DNA of 64,000 nucleotides from CAYGTK01 sp964352775 (GTDB lineage: Bacteria; Bacteroidota; Bacteroidia; Chitinophagales; CAIOSU01): NCBI GenBank assembly GCA_964352775.1, contig CAYGTK010000002.1, forward strand, positions 1-64,000, read 5' to 3'. The position numbers and the translations under genes are program-made. Position 1 is the first letter of the stretch, and each line of letters opens with the position of its first letter. Shown here in pieces: positions 51,623 to 61,217 of this stretch. Under the pieces are notes generated by a model that made no database searches, was not told where the DNA came from, and worked only from the letters and a program-made list of their open reading frames with translations.

Positions 51623-53011
51623 TTATCGCCCTACCATCTTTTCCGGCACGACTATTTCGTCAAATTTCTCTGCTGTAAGTAAGTCTAAAGCAAGGGCAGC
51701 TTGTTTCAAAGTAGTTCCTTCCTTGTATGCCTTTTTAGCTATTGCCGAGGCGTTATCGTAACCAATATGCGTATTCAATGCGGTAACCAACATTAGCGAG
51801 CGGTTCAAGTTGTCTTTTATTACTGGCAGGTTAGGCTCTAGACCAACAGCACAGTTATCATTGAACGAACGACATCCATCACCAATTAGGCGAGCCGAAT
51901 TCAACAAGTTGTGTATCATCATAGGCTTAAACACATTCAGTTGGAAGTGCCCTGTCATGCCACCAGTATTTATAGCAACATCATTACCCACTATTTGAGC
52001 GCAAGCCATCGTCAATGCCTCACACTGGGTAGGATTTACCTTACCTGGCATAATTGAAGATCCTGGTTCGTTTGCTGGTATCAAAAGCTCACCAATACCG
52101 CATCGAGGACCTGAAGCCAACATGCGAACATCGTTAGCTATTTTCATTACACTTACGGCAACAGTTTTTAATGCACCTGAAAGCTCAACGATAGCATCGT
52201 GAGCGCCTAATGCCTCAAATTTATTTTCTGCAGTTATGAATGGTAATTGAGAAAGGTCGGCAATATGCTTGGCTACATTTACCGCGTAGTCTTTTGGTGT
52301 ATTAATACCCGTACCTACAGCCGTTCCGCCCAATGCTAATTCGCTTAGGTGAGGAAGTGCATTCTTAACCGCTTTCATTCCATGATCTAACTGCGATACC
52401 CATCCAGAGATCTCTTGTCCCAAAGTAACTGGGGTAGCATCCATAAAGTGCGTTCTACCTATCTTAACTACCTCATCAAATTCCTTCGATTTAGCAGCTA
52501 GAGTATTTCGCAACAACTCCATTCCCGGCAAAGTCACTTCCACTATCATCTGATAAGCAGAAATGTGCATGGCCGTTGGGAAAGTATCGTTAGACGATTG
52601 CGACTTGTTCACATCATCATTGGGGTGAAGTACCTTTTCTGCATCTGTTAACGCACCACCTGATAATACATGGCCTCTGTTAGCTACCACTTCGTTCACG
52701 TTCATGTTACTTTGCGTACCCGAACCTGTTTGCCATATTTTTAGTGGGAACTGGTCTTCCAATTTACCCGCTAGTATTTCGTCACATACTTTACCTATAA
52801 GCTCTGCTTTTTCAGCAGGTAACACACCAGCATCTCTATTCGTTAATGCAGCAGCCTTTTTAAGAACCGCAAAGGCACGAATGACCTCCATCGGCATATA
52901 CTGGTCGGTGATCTTAAAGTTCTCTAACGATCGCTGGGTTTGTGCGCCCCAGTATTTATCTATTGGCACTTCAATGTAGCCAATGCTGTCTTTTTCGGTT
53001 CTAGTACTCAT
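51623..53011 (-). CDS. fumC: Class II fumarate hydratase
   Basis: Interconverts fumarate and malate in the TCA cycle; oxygen-stable and iron-free. It has 462 residues. The family signature GSSIMPGKVNPTQCE lies near 318. The active-site regions are GSGTQSNMNVNEV near 97, HPNDDVNKSQSSNDTFP near 128 and GRTHFMDATP near 184. Normal length. It follows the enoyl-CoA hydratase gene by 12 bp and is probably cotranscribed with it. Confidence 0.96.
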   Translation of the reverse strand: MSTRTEKDSIGYIEVPIDKYWGAQTQRSLENFKITDQYMPMEVIRAFAVLKKAAALTNRDAGVLPAEKAELIGKVCDEILAGKLEDQFPLKIWQTGSGTQSNMNVNEVVANRGHVLSGGALTDAEKVLHPNDDVNKSQSSNDTFPTAMHISAYQMIVEVTLPGMELLRNTLAAKSKEFDEVVKIGRTHFMDATPVTLGQEISGWVSQLDHGMKAVKNALPHLSELALGGTAVGTGINTPKDYAVNVAKHIADLSQLPFITAENKFEALGAHDAIVELSGALKTVAVSVMKIANDVRMLASGPRCGIGELLIPANEPGSSIMPGKVNPTQCEALTMACAQIVGNDVAINTGGMTGHFQLNVFKPMMIHNLLNSARLIGDGCRSFNDNCAVGLEPNLPVIKDNLNRSLMLVTALNTHIGYDNASAIAKKAYKEGTTLKQAALALDLLTAEKFDEIVVPEKMVGR

Positions 53012-53023
53012 TATATCTGTCGC

Positions 53024-53803
53024 TTATTTTCGCTGAAAATTAGGTTTGCGTTTTTCTAAAAAGGCACTTGCTCCTTCTTGGAAGTCTTCGGAAGAAGCGC
53101 AATCACCAAATGCTTTTATCTCGACCTCGTAGCCGTCCACACCATCTTGATAGTTGGCATTGATACTGCTGATCACTCGCTCAATAGCTAAAGGTGCTTT
53201 TACGGCTATCTTCTCTATCATTTCCGAAGCTGTTTCAATAAGGGTGGCGTTGTGCCCCAACTTATTTACTAAACCGATACGGTAAGCTTCCGAAGCATTT
53301 ATCATGTCGGCGGTCATCAATAGTTCAAAGGCTCGGCCCTTACCTACTAAATGCGCCATACGTTGTGTGCCACCATACCCAGGGATAATTCCCAAGTTAA
53401 CTTCTGGCTGACCGAAACGTGCAGTTTCTCCTGCTATGCGGATATGGCAAGCCATAGCCAATTCGCAACCGCCACCAAGTGTATATCCATTTACAGCAGC
53501 TACAACTGGTTTAGGAGCTCTCTCAATAGCATTGAACACGGCATGTCCCTTTCTAGATAGCTCATCGGCATCTTCTTTTCCTAGGCCCATAAATTCTGAA
53601 ATATCAGCACCAGCTGCAAAAGCTTTATCTCCTGACCCTGTGATGATCGCACCTTTTAGTTCAGCATTGGTATACAATTCATTTATTGCCACGCCCAATT
53701 CCTCGATAAGCTCGCGATTCAGCGCGTTCATTTTATCGGGTCGGTTAATGGTTATCAATAAGATGTTATCGGTAGTATCGGTTAAGATGTGCTGATAGCT
53801 CAT
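53024..53803 (-). CDS. Enoyl-CoA hydratase/isomerase family protein
   Basis: A crotonase-fold protein of 259 residues from the chosen start. The oxyanion-hole segment AFAAGADISEF lies near 60 and GYTLGGGCELAMACHIR near 104, with catalytic glutamates near 111 and 131 (FGQPEVNLGIIPGYGGTQR), so it is probably an active short-chain enoyl-CoA hydratase. I prefer ATG 53803 (MSYQHI) over the TTG at 53827, because the longer start falls inside a TATATTTG promoter-like box. Cotranscribed with fumC, a pairing without an obvious metabolic reason. Confidence 0.9.
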   Translation of the reverse strand: MSYQHILTDTTDNILLITINRPDKMNALNRELIEELGVAINELYTNAELKGAIITGSGDKAFAAGADISEFMGLGKEDADELSRKGHAVFNAIERAPKPVVAAVNGYTLGGGCELAMACHIRIAGETARFGQPEVNLGIIPGYGGTQRMAHLVGKGRAFELLMTADMINASEAYRIGLVNKLGHNATLIETASEMIEKIAVKAPLAIERVISSINANYQDGVDGYEVEIKAFGDCASSEDFQEGASAFLEKRKPNFQRK

Positions 53804-53824
53804 AGTCCAGTTTTTAATGGCCCA

Positions 53825-53832
53825 CAAATATA
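53825..53832 (-). promoter_or_regulatory. Possible -7 box for the enoyl-CoA hydratase-fumC unit
   Basis: TATATTTG on the minus strand matches TAnnTTTG and ends 21 bases before the ATG at 53803. No good -33 element was found at the expected spacing. Confidence 0.35.
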
Positions 53833-53940
53833 GTAAAGCAAGCCCTCAATTCCCTTACCTAGGCCATCCCCTCAACGGGTGAATGTTTAACCTCATTTTC
53901 TCGCTTTTACTTGTAACTTTCCAGCATAACATCAGCCCTG

Positions 53941-55377
53941 ATGAAGACATACCATATTGAATGCATTTCTGTATTCGACATATTTAAAATTGGCGTAGGC
54001 CCTAGTAGCTCTCATACTATGGGGCCTTGGCGTGCCGCGTTAAAAATGTTACTCGATGCTAAAAAGAAAGAGCTATTCCACCAAATAGTTGGCGTTGACG
54101 TGCTGCTATACGGTTCGCTTGCCAAAACAGGAAAGGGCCACGGTACCAATATTGCCGTAACTATGGGTTTACTCGGTTTTGAACCCGTAAGTGTAGATGC
54201 TGCATCGGTAAAACCAACATTCAACCTAGTTAAAGAGACAAAGCAGTTAAAGCTTTTAGGTGAACATGTTATCGGTTTTGACCCTGCTGTTAACATTCAT
54301 TTTCTGCAAGAGCAATTACCCTATCACCCAAATGCATTACGATTCAAAGTCACCTTGAAAAATGGCGAGGAATTCAGCAGTACGTTCTATTCCGTTGGTG
54401 GTGGTTTTATTGTAGAAGAAGGACAAGTGAAAGATCTGAAAGAAGAGTTAATAGCCAAATACCCCGTGCAGACTGCCGCTGAATTGATGTATTGGACCAA
54501 TGAATTGAATTGGTCGGTATCGCAAGTCACCCGTTTTAATGAAGAGCGCTGGCAAAGTCCAATTAGAGTTCATGAGAAACTGATGGAGTTGTGGAGCGTG
54601 ATGTTAGATTGTGTTTATAAGGGATGTCATGCCGATGGCGTGTTACCGGGTGGACTGAACGTAAAGCGTAGGGCTTGCGAAATGAACACCAAGTTGATGC
54701 ATGGTAAAACATACAACGACCGCACAGCGTGGCTTAAGCAGATAAAAAAGATAGACCCGCCCTTCCGCGAAGCTTTGAAATGGATAAGCTGTTTTGCCTT
54801 GGCCGTAAATGAAGAGAACGCTGCAATGGGCAGAGTAGTAACTGCACCCACTAACGGAGCTGCTGGGGTAATACCTTCTGTAATGCTTTACTATTACTGC
54901 TTTACAGAGGAAGAGGTGAAGGAAGAAGACATAGCCAAGTTCATTCTAGTAGCTGGGGAACTAGGTAGCATGTTTAAAAAAGGAGCTACCATTTCAGCTG
55001 CACAAGGTGGCTGCCAGGCAGAGATAGGTGTGTCTTCGGCAATGGCGGCAGGTGCTTTGACAGAATGCCTGGGTGGAACACCCGAACAAGTAGTGATGGC
55101 CGCCGAAATAGCTATGGAACACCACCTAGGCATGACCTGTGACCCAATAGGTGGATTAGTACAAATACCATGCATTGAGCGAAACAGTATGGGAGCTATA
55201 AAAGCCATTACCGCCAGCCAAATAGCTTTAGATAGCGACCCAAAACAGGCCAAAGTAAGCCTTGATGAGGTGATAGATACCATGTGGCAGACTGCCCTTG
55301 ATATGAATGAACAATACAAAGAGACCAGCGAAGGAGGCCTAGCAGCAAAGATCCCCGTTAATGTAAGTGAGTGTTAA
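53941..55377 (+). CDS. sdaA: L-serine ammonia-lyase, iron-sulfur type
   Basis: Deaminates L-serine to pyruvate with a [4Fe-4S] cluster. A 478-residue single polypeptide: N-terminal SDH-beta domain (CISVFDIFKIGVGPSSSHTM, about 8-27), then the alpha domain with TAPTNGAAGVIPSV near 300, SAAQGGCQAEIGVSSAMAAG near 355 and the C-terminal GLVQIPCIERN. Cysteines in the last two stretches are the expected cluster ligands. Single gene on the plus strand. It competes for serine, the precursor of cysteine, but nothing links it to the sulfur operon. Confidence 0.94.
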   Translation: MKTYHIECISVFDIFKIGVGPSSSHTMGPWRAALKMLLDAKKKELFHQIVGVDVLLYGSLAKTGKGHGTNIAVTMGLLGFEPVSVDAASVKPTFNLVKETKQLKLLGEHVIGFDPAVNIHFLQEQLPYHPNALRFKVTLKNGEEFSSTFYSVGGGFIVEEGQVKDLKEELIAKYPVQTAAELMYWTNELNWSVSQVTRFNEERWQSPIRVHEKLMELWSVMLDCVYKGCHADGVLPGGLNVKRRACEMNTKLMHGKTYNDRTAWLKQIKKIDPPFREALKWISCFALAVNEENAAMGRVVTAPTNGAAGVIPSVMLYYYCFTEEEVKEEDIAKFILVAGELGSMFKKGATISAAQGGCQAEIGVSSAMAAGALTECLGGTPEQVVMAAEIAMEHHLGMTCDPIGGLVQIPCIERNSMGAIKAITASQIALDSDPKQAKVSLDEVIDTMWQTALDMNEQYKETSEGGLAAKIPVNVSEC

Positions 55378-55483
55378 CACACTCCCTTTTCCTAACCAAA
55401 TTGTTTTTAGCCTGACACTAGATCTCATTAGCAGTTGCAAGTAGCTTAGTATACCCCGTATATTTATCTTAAAGACCTTTGTT

Positions 55484-57334
55484 ATGCGCACTTTACTACT
55501 TACCCTATTCAGTACTATTATAATAGGCGTATCATTTGCCCAAATGCCTAAGCGATATGTTTTCGTGGAGCATTTCACCAATACACGATGTTCTATTTGC
55601 GCCGTTAACAATCCTGGATTATTCCAGCGGTTAGATAATAATCCTGGCGAAGTCCATCACGTATCCATTCACTCTGAAGTACCCTACCCGCAGTGCATAT
55701 TTTACCAGGCAAATGCAGCAGGCAATAATATTCGGAAGGATTATTATGGGGATGTATTTGGTACTCCTACTAGTTATACGGACGGTATTGTTAAGGGAAA
55801 TGGAAGCAACCTTTTACCACAAAGCCGTATTGATAATTTAGCAGGACGAACTAGCCCATTGCAGATCGAGGTAAGCGAATTGAAAACCGGAGGTATACTA
55901 TACGTTACCATTAAAGTGAGAACATATGACGTAGTTAGTCAAACTGGCCTAAAACTATATGCCGCCGTATTGGAACGTAAAGTGAACTACGCCGCGCCAA
56001 ATGGAGAGGATGACCACTATAATGTATTCCGAGCGATGTTACCTGCTAATGGCGGGGTAGATCTTTTTCCAGCGGCTATTGGCGGAGAGGTATTGCTCAA
56101 CTATCAAATTAATATTGACCCTAGCTGGAACTCTACCGAGTTGGGAACTCTAGTATTCATTCAGAACGATGCTACTAAGGAAGTATTGAACTCTGGAACT
56201 GCATTTGACATAGTACCAAAACCTGAGATAACTAATGCCGACTGTTCTACTGCAAGTAATGGCAGCATAGCTACTAATGTAACTGGCGGCACCCCACCCT
56301 TTACCTATGCATGGAATACGGGAGCAACTTCTGCTACTGTTAATAGCTTATCAGCAGGAGCCTATACGGTTACTATTACTGATGCTGCCAATTACGAATA
56401 CATTCAAGAATACGATGTGGCTGATGTAAATAGCCTAACAGGGAATTTGACCTACACGCCTACATCAGGAAGCACAGGCACAGCAACGGCAACCCCTACT
56501 GGTGGAACTAGCCCGTATACCTACAACTGGGGTAATGGTGATATGATGCAAACGGCTACAGGCCTTTCTGCAGGAGTTGTGAATGTGACCATAACAGATG
56601 CAAATGGTTGTGAAGTAATGGACAGTATTGATATTCAAAGCATAGCGCTTCAAGGTGTAGCTACAGACGTGACCTGCTATGGAGAAATGGATGGTTCAAT
56701 TACGATAAACCCCATTGGTGGAACAATGCCTTTTACTTATTTATGGAGTACAGGTGGAACAAGCGAACTAATTGAAGACCTTTCAGCAGGCAGTTATACA
56801 CTAACACTTACTGATGCCAATTCAGCAGCTATTGAAGAAACATATACTATCAACCAACCCGATAGCCTGAGCTTGAGTGTTTTTGCAACAGGAGCTAGTG
56901 GGGGTAATTTAGATGGCACTATTACTAGCACAGTTTCAGGAGGAACGCCTCCTTATAGTTATCTATGGAATGATAACTCAACATTGGCTGATCTAGAAAC
57001 ACTAGCTGCAGGAACTTACAGCCTTACCTTAAGCGACGCAAATGATTGTAGCCTATCAAAACAAGTAGCGGTAGACCAGTTAACTAGTATTACTTCTATT
57101 AGTAAGGAAGGCCTGAAATTATATCCCAATCCGGTTAGCAATGAATTGACGGTGGAGCTAATTACTTCTGATGAAGTGAAGATATTGCTCTATGATATTA
57201 GTGGTAAGCTACTGAAGAACATCAGCGGAACAGGTACTTCAACCATCCAATTAAATGATCTGGAAGCAGGCACTTACCTACTACACATTCGCGGAAAGAA
57301 ATTCAATAGGCAAGAGCGTATCGTGAAGTATTAG
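55484..57334 (+). CDS. T9SS type A protein with Omp28-like domain and SprB repeats
   Basis: A 616-residue secreted protein. Signal peptide about 1-19. An Omp28-like thioredoxin-fold domain follows with CSICAVNNPGL (a CxxC) near 37, VSIHSEVPYPQC near 60 and FGTPTSY near 90. Four SprB-type repeats of about 70 residues span 245-530 (GGTPPFTYAWNTGATS, GGTSPYTYNWGNGD, GGTMPFTYLWSTGGTS, GGTPPYSYLWNDNST). A type A sorting domain ends it (LKLYPNPVSNELTVEL, YLLHIRG). SprB repeats occur in gliding adhesins. A CxxC domain with SprB repeats suggests a surface redox or binding protein. Single gene. Confidence 0.88.
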   Translation: MRTLLLTLFSTIIIGVSFAQMPKRYVFVEHFTNTRCSICAVNNPGLFQRLDNNPGEVHHVSIHSEVPYPQCIFYQANAAGNNIRKDYYGDVFGTPTSYTDGIVKGNGSNLLPQSRIDNLAGRTSPLQIEVSELKTGGILYVTIKVRTYDVVSQTGLKLYAAVLERKVNYAAPNGEDDHYNVFRAMLPANGGVDLFPAAIGGEVLLNYQINIDPSWNSTELGTLVFIQNDATKEVLNSGTAFDIVPKPEITNADCSTASNGSIATNVTGGTPPFTYAWNTGATSATVNSLSAGAYTVTITDAANYEYIQEYDVADVNSLTGNLTYTPTSGSTGTATATPTGGTSPYTYNWGNGDMMQTATGLSAGVVNVTITDANGCEVMDSIDIQSIALQGVATDVTCYGEMDGSITINPIGGTMPFTYLWSTGGTSELIEDLSAGSYTLTLTDANSAAIEETYTINQPDSLSLSVFATGASGGNLDGTITSTVSGGTPPYSYLWNDNSTLADLETLAAGTYSLTLSDANDCSLSKQVAVDQLTSITSISKEGLKLYPNPVSNELTVELITSDEVKILLYDISGKLLKNISGTGTSTIQLNDLEAGTYLLHIRGKKFNRQERIVKY

Positions 57335-57340
57335 AGCGAA

Positions 57341-57496
57341 CTATTTATCTGTAGAAGAAGCCTCAATAAGTCGAGACAGGTTAACTTCTTGATGACCGTA
57401 GTGATATTTATGATCTAAAAACTTTACCCCTGCTATCATTAAAAATAGCACGAACAGTATAGCTAGTAATTGTACGTTCGTTCGTTTCTTTAGCAT
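57341..57496 (-). CDS. Small single-pass membrane protein, hypothetical
   Basis: A 51-residue ORF in the gap between two larger genes. It opens MLKKRTNVQLLAILF. Basic residues at 3-5 and one transmembrane helix at about 9-26 are followed by a short polar tail with several histidines (DHKYHYGHQE). Basic-inside charge distribution predicts the tail outside the cytoplasm. It may be a real small membrane protein cotranscribed with the hydrolase upstream on the minus strand (44 bp gap). No family recognised. Confidence 0.5.
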   Translation of the reverse strand: MLKKRTNVQLLAILFVLFLMIAGVKFLDHKYHYGHQEVNLSRLIEASSTDK

Positions 57497-57539
57497 TGTG
57501 CCAAGTTAATGGTATTGGTCGACTTGTTAAAATGAGCCG

Positions 57540-58439
57540 TTAATAAAATGCTAGTACCTGCTCCAACCAAATCTCAGGATCGCTCAGTTGGCAGAAGTGG
57601 CCTACCCCCTCCATCAAGCTTAGCTTGGCCGTAGGTTTTACTTTCTTTTTCAAATACTTAGCAATTGCTACATTGCCTACAGCATCTGCAGTACCCCAGC
57701 AGATATGCACGGGCAGGTCTGTATCGGCAACAGCTGGTAACCACCTACTTTTTTCGTGTTCGTATCTGTCGCGGATGTATCCTATTAGCTTGTGGCTAAT
57801 TTTACTACCACCCTTATGCTGCACCTGTATCCAAAGCAGCTCAATATCTTGTGCCGAAAGTCCATCCGTTCCGTGCGCACTTTTTACTTGATGGCTGAAA
57901 ATGGTGTAGTTATTCAGCTTACTTAATAACGGACCGAAAGGAGATAACAATATTTTCTGCGCGATACGAAGCTTTGAGAATTCCATAACTATGCTACCAT
58001 TGGTGAACGTAATGCTCTGCACACCAGCAGAAAACCAACTGGGCAACTCACCACCATTTTGTCTTGCGAGCATTTCAGTGGCTACGCTCACACCCATATC
58101 GTGCGCTAACAAATGCCCACCAGTTACACCTATATGTTTCCAAATAGCAAGTGCGGTATCGGCTTGGTTCAATAGGGAATAGCTGTAACCTTCTTGTGGT
58201 TTATCGCTAAACCCAAAGCCAGGAAAGTCTAACAACACTACCCTACCAAAACGTTGCAATAGTCTATCTACTACCTTATGATAGGAATAAGAAGACTCAG
58301 GAAAACCATGAAAAAGTAATAGTGTGTTCTCCGCAGCTGCATCTTTATCCCCCAGGTCAACATAAAAAACTTTTACATTAACACTAGGCAATTGATAATA
58401 AGCACCCTTTTCACTCCACTGTTGTAAGGTTATCTCCAT
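57540..58439 (-). CDS. Alpha/beta hydrolase, epoxide hydrolase/haloalkane dehalogenase type
   Basis: A 299-residue cytoplasmic hydrolase. LLFHGFPESS (41-50) carries the oxyanion-hole HGFP signature, LDFPGFGFSDKP is near 70, and the nucleophile elbow AHDMG has aspartate D114 instead of serine, as in epoxide hydrolases and haloalkane dehalogenases. The catalytic histidine lies in EGVGHFCQ near 280. The substrate-binding cap around 140-210 lacks motifs clear enough to choose between the two. Divergent context; a small membrane protein gene follows. Confidence 0.82.
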   Translation of the reverse strand: MEITLQQWSEKGAYYQLPSVNVKVFYVDLGDKDAAAENTLLLFHGFPESSYSYHKVVDRLLQRFGRVVLLDFPGFGFSDKPQEGYSYSLLNQADTALAIWKHIGVTGGHLLAHDMGVSVATEMLARQNGGELPSWFSAGVQSITFTNGSIVMEFSKLRIAQKILLSPFGPLLSKLNNYTIFSHQVKSAHGTDGLSAQDIELLWIQVQHKGGSKISHKLIGYIRDRYEHEKSRWLPAVADTDLPVHICWGTADAVGNVAIAKYLKKKVKPTAKLSLMEGVGHFCQLSDPEIWLEQVLAFY

Positions 58440-58498
58440 GTAGTGAAGCTAACCAGTTTACCGAGATTATAAAAAAGATCTAACCCTTTAAGGCAAAC

Positions 58499-60265
58499 CT
58501 ACACGTTAAATAGGTCAGCTATTTCTTGTGCGTACTTCTCATTTATCACCCGGCGCTTTAGCTTCAGGGTTGGCGTTAACTCATCGGTACTTACATCCCA
58601 TTGGTTGGGTAGTAGTTTGAAGCGCTTTATTTGCTCCCACTTACCGAAGTCCTTATTCATCTCGTTTATCTCGGCCTCGTAGGCTTTAATAACGGTTTTG
58701 TTGTTCACTATCTCGAACATCTCTGTGAATTCAACACCATTGCGGTTGCACCAATCTCGTAGGTTCTCTTCGTTCGGAATAACCAATGCACCTACAAATT
58801 TTTCATTCTCGCCCACTACAGCCATTTGCTCTATTAGTGGACTCTCCTTCATCTTATTCTCTAATGCCTGCGGAGCAATGTACTTACCACCACTAGTTTT
58901 GAAAAGCTCTTTCACACGGTCGGTTATCTTAAGGTATTTGCCATCTACAAATTCACCTACATCACCTGTATGCAACCAACCATCTACCACGGTTTCCGCA
59001 GTTTTGTCCGGTAAGTTGTAGTAACCCACCATTACGTTTGGTCCTTTACAGAGTATCTCGCCTGATGTTTCGTGTATTTTCACCTCTACTCCAGGTAATA
59101 CCTGCCCTACGGTTCCTAACTCGTAGCTACCTTCTTCAAAATGGCCTATAGTAATTACTGGCGATGATTCCGTTTGTCCATATCCTTGGCGCACAGCTAT
59201 TCCTGCCGCATTAAATACGCGTTCTAATCTTGATTGTAATGCTGCTGCACCAGTAACAATACCTATAAGGTTACCCCCTAAGGCTTCTTGCCACTTACTA
59301 AATATCAATTTACGTGCTACGAATAATTTCATGTTATACCACATGCTGTTATTTCCACGAACATCGTATTTCAAACCAAGGTCTAAAGCCCAGAAGAATA
59401 GCTTTCGTTTAAACCCTTCCAAGTCTAAGCCTTTAGCCACTATTTTATCATACACCTTCTCCAATAAACGCGGTACGCTGGTAAAGAAGTGTGGTTTAAC
59501 CTCCTTAAGGTTATCTGCTATCTTCTCCATGCTTTCGGCGTAATACACTGATGCGCCAACTGCATAGTAGTTGTATATCACTACCCGCTCAAACACGTGG
59601 CAAAGTGGTAAAAAGCTAAGTACTATTGCGTTATCATCAAGTGGAGTTAATATCTGGGTTACCGCCTTTACATTACTCACCAAATTATTGTGCGATAGCA
59701 TTACTCCCTTAGGGTTACCTGTGGTACCCGAGGTATAAATGAACGTAGCTACATCACCCGGATCAATAGCATCTTTTTTAGCTTGAACTTCAGCTTGGTC
59801 TACATCCTTACCTAGCTCTAAAAACTCACTGATATGTTTTGCACCTTCTACCTTTTCAATGGTGTAGATGTCTTGCAGACTGCCTATTTCTTGCTTTACC
59901 TTATTCACTTTTTTGAACAGATCTGCATTCTCAACAAAGGCCACTTTTATCTTGGCATCGTTGAAAATATATTCATACTCACGTGGGCTAATGGTTGGGT
60001 ATATAGGCACGTTAATGGCCTGTACTTGTAGGATACCCATATCGATGAAATTCCACTCGGGGCGGTTACCACATATAAGCCCCACCTTATCACCCGGCTG
60101 TATTCCATACTTTATGAAGGCACGACTAAAGGCATTGGCCTGATCTACCACTTGCTGGGTAGAATAAGGTATCCACTTACCATCGACCTTGCTCACCAAA
60201 CAATCGGGTTGCGGATAGGTGGCTAGCTGGTGGTCTAATATTTCGGTTAGTCGTGTGAAGCTCAT
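58499..60265 (-). CDS. Long-chain acyl-CoA synthetase (AMP-forming)
   Basis: Activates fatty acids to acyl-CoA through an acyl-adenylate. It has 588 residues. The AMP-binding P-loop is YTSGTTGNPKGVMLS (177-191), the YGQTE motif is near 364, the hinge and ATP motif is DGWLHTGDVGEF near 430, and a C-terminal TPTLKLKRR stretch with the catalytic lysine region follows. Like many Bacteroidota long-chain ligases (COG1022) it has no signal peptide. Single gene; with the enoyl-CoA hydratase and PaaN it forms a loose acyl-CoA theme. Confidence 0.92.
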   Translation of the reverse strand: MSFTRLTEILDHQLATYPQPDCLVSKVDGKWIPYSTQQVVDQANAFSRAFIKYGIQPGDKVGLICGNRPEWNFIDMGILQVQAINVPIYPTISPREYEYIFNDAKIKVAFVENADLFKKVNKVKQEIGSLQDIYTIEKVEGAKHISEFLELGKDVDQAEVQAKKDAIDPGDVATFIYTSGTTGNPKGVMLSHNNLVSNVKAVTQILTPLDDNAIVLSFLPLCHVFERVVIYNYYAVGASVYYAESMEKIADNLKEVKPHFFTSVPRLLEKVYDKIVAKGLDLEGFKRKLFFWALDLGLKYDVRGNNSMWYNMKLFVARKLIFSKWQEALGGNLIGIVTGAAALQSRLERVFNAAGIAVRQGYGQTESSPVITIGHFEEGSYELGTVGQVLPGVEVKIHETSGEILCKGPNVMVGYYNLPDKTAETVVDGWLHTGDVGEFVDGKYLKITDRVKELFKTSGGKYIAPQALENKMKESPLIEQMAVVGENEKFVGALVIPNEENLRDWCNRNGVEFTEMFEIVNNKTVIKAYEAEINEMNKDFGKWEQIKRFKLLPNQWDVSTDELTPTLKLKRRVINEKYAQEIADLFNV

Positions 60266-60365
60266 CGTTAGAGAGGGTTTGATGTTGAACGAAGTTAGAT
60301 AACTCCATAAAAATAAGTCATGATGGGCAAAAAAAGATGTCTAACCCACAGAAGGTCAAATAAAA

Positions 60366-60397
60366 ACAAAAAGGCCCTGCGCAATGCACAGGGCCTT
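60366..60397 (-). terminator. Rho-independent terminator of the YceI gene
   Basis: Perfect 9-bp stem (60371-60379 with 60389-60397, AAGGCCCTG/CAGGGCCTT), followed by TTTGTTTTT on the minus strand, 23 bp after the YceI stop. Confidence 0.85.
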
Positions 60398-60420
60398 CTA
60401 TATAATTTATTGGGCTTGGC

Positions 60421-61120
60421 TTATGCTCCTGCTGGAGTAAAAGTTAGGTCCAAAGTCAATTCGATCTCATTTTTGATCGCCTTGTCGCCTAATCCTTCAA
60501 AGAAAGAACCAGAACCGTATTTGATCTCCCACTGCGTACGATCGATAGCGAATGTGCTGCTTGCTTTAACACCACCTTCTACTGCTTCTACTTTCGCTGG
60601 GAAAGTGATCTGCTTGGCTATTCCTTTAATGGTCATGTTACCAGTAAGCTCATGCGTATACTCTGTACCAGTTTCAACAGGGTTTGCACTAGTTACTTCA
60701 AAGCTAGCTGTTGGATTACCTGCTACATCAAAAAAGTCAGGTGAGTTCAAGTGACCTTCTAGTTTAGCTTTCAAGTCAGCATCATCTGCTAAGTCGGTGT
60801 TATCCAAAGTNNNNNNNNNNATCCAAAGTAGTCATGTCTACAGTAAAGCTTCCTGCTGTTGCGTTACCATCTTCTAATGTAAGGCTACCTGCAGATAATT
60901 TTAACGTACCAGTGTGCTTAGAATCTACTATTGCTTTAGCACCGGTCCAAGTTATCTTACTTGCATCAGTATCTAAAGTGTAGGTTGTAGCAGCTGGAGT
61001 TTCGTCCACCACTGCAGGAGTTTCAGTTGCGTCTTTTGCTTCTACAGTTTCTGCACCACCACCGCAGCTAACAAATAGTAGCGTAAGAGAGGCTAGAAAT
61101 AAAGTTGAGAGAGTTTTCAT
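60421..61120 (-). CDS. YceI-family lipoprotein, split by the scaffold gap
   Basis: A YceI-like lipid-binding protein. Signal peptide with a lipobox (LLFVSC, C19), an Ala/Glu/Thr linker, then the YceI beta-barrel: YTLDTDASKITWTGAK near 48, SFTVDMTTLD near 92, LNSPDFFDV near 119, GNMTIKGIAKQITFPA near 159, and the IDRTQWEIKYG motif. The gene appears broken by ten N at 60811-60820. The 9 bp ATCCAAAGT on both sides are the same bases counted twice. Removing 19 bp gives 681 bp, exactly 227 codons, and a continuous MTTLDNTDLADD junction. So there is one intact 226-residue gene. Function: isoprenoid or amphiphile binding in the periplasm or outer membrane. Confidence 0.9.
60811..60820. other. Scaffold gap (10 N) with duplicated 9-bp flank
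   Basis: The ten N are flanked by identical ATCCAAAGT at 60802-60810 and 60821-60829. The true gap is an overlap of 9 bp, not missing sequence: collapsing it restores the YceI reading frame. Confidence 0.9.
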
Positions 61121-61217
61121 GTGCTTAATTATTTAGCGTTTAGTTAGTTAGAACGAACATTGCAACGCAAAGCTGCAAAATAAGTTTAGACATTCATTAA
61201 CTATTTTCTGAAATATG

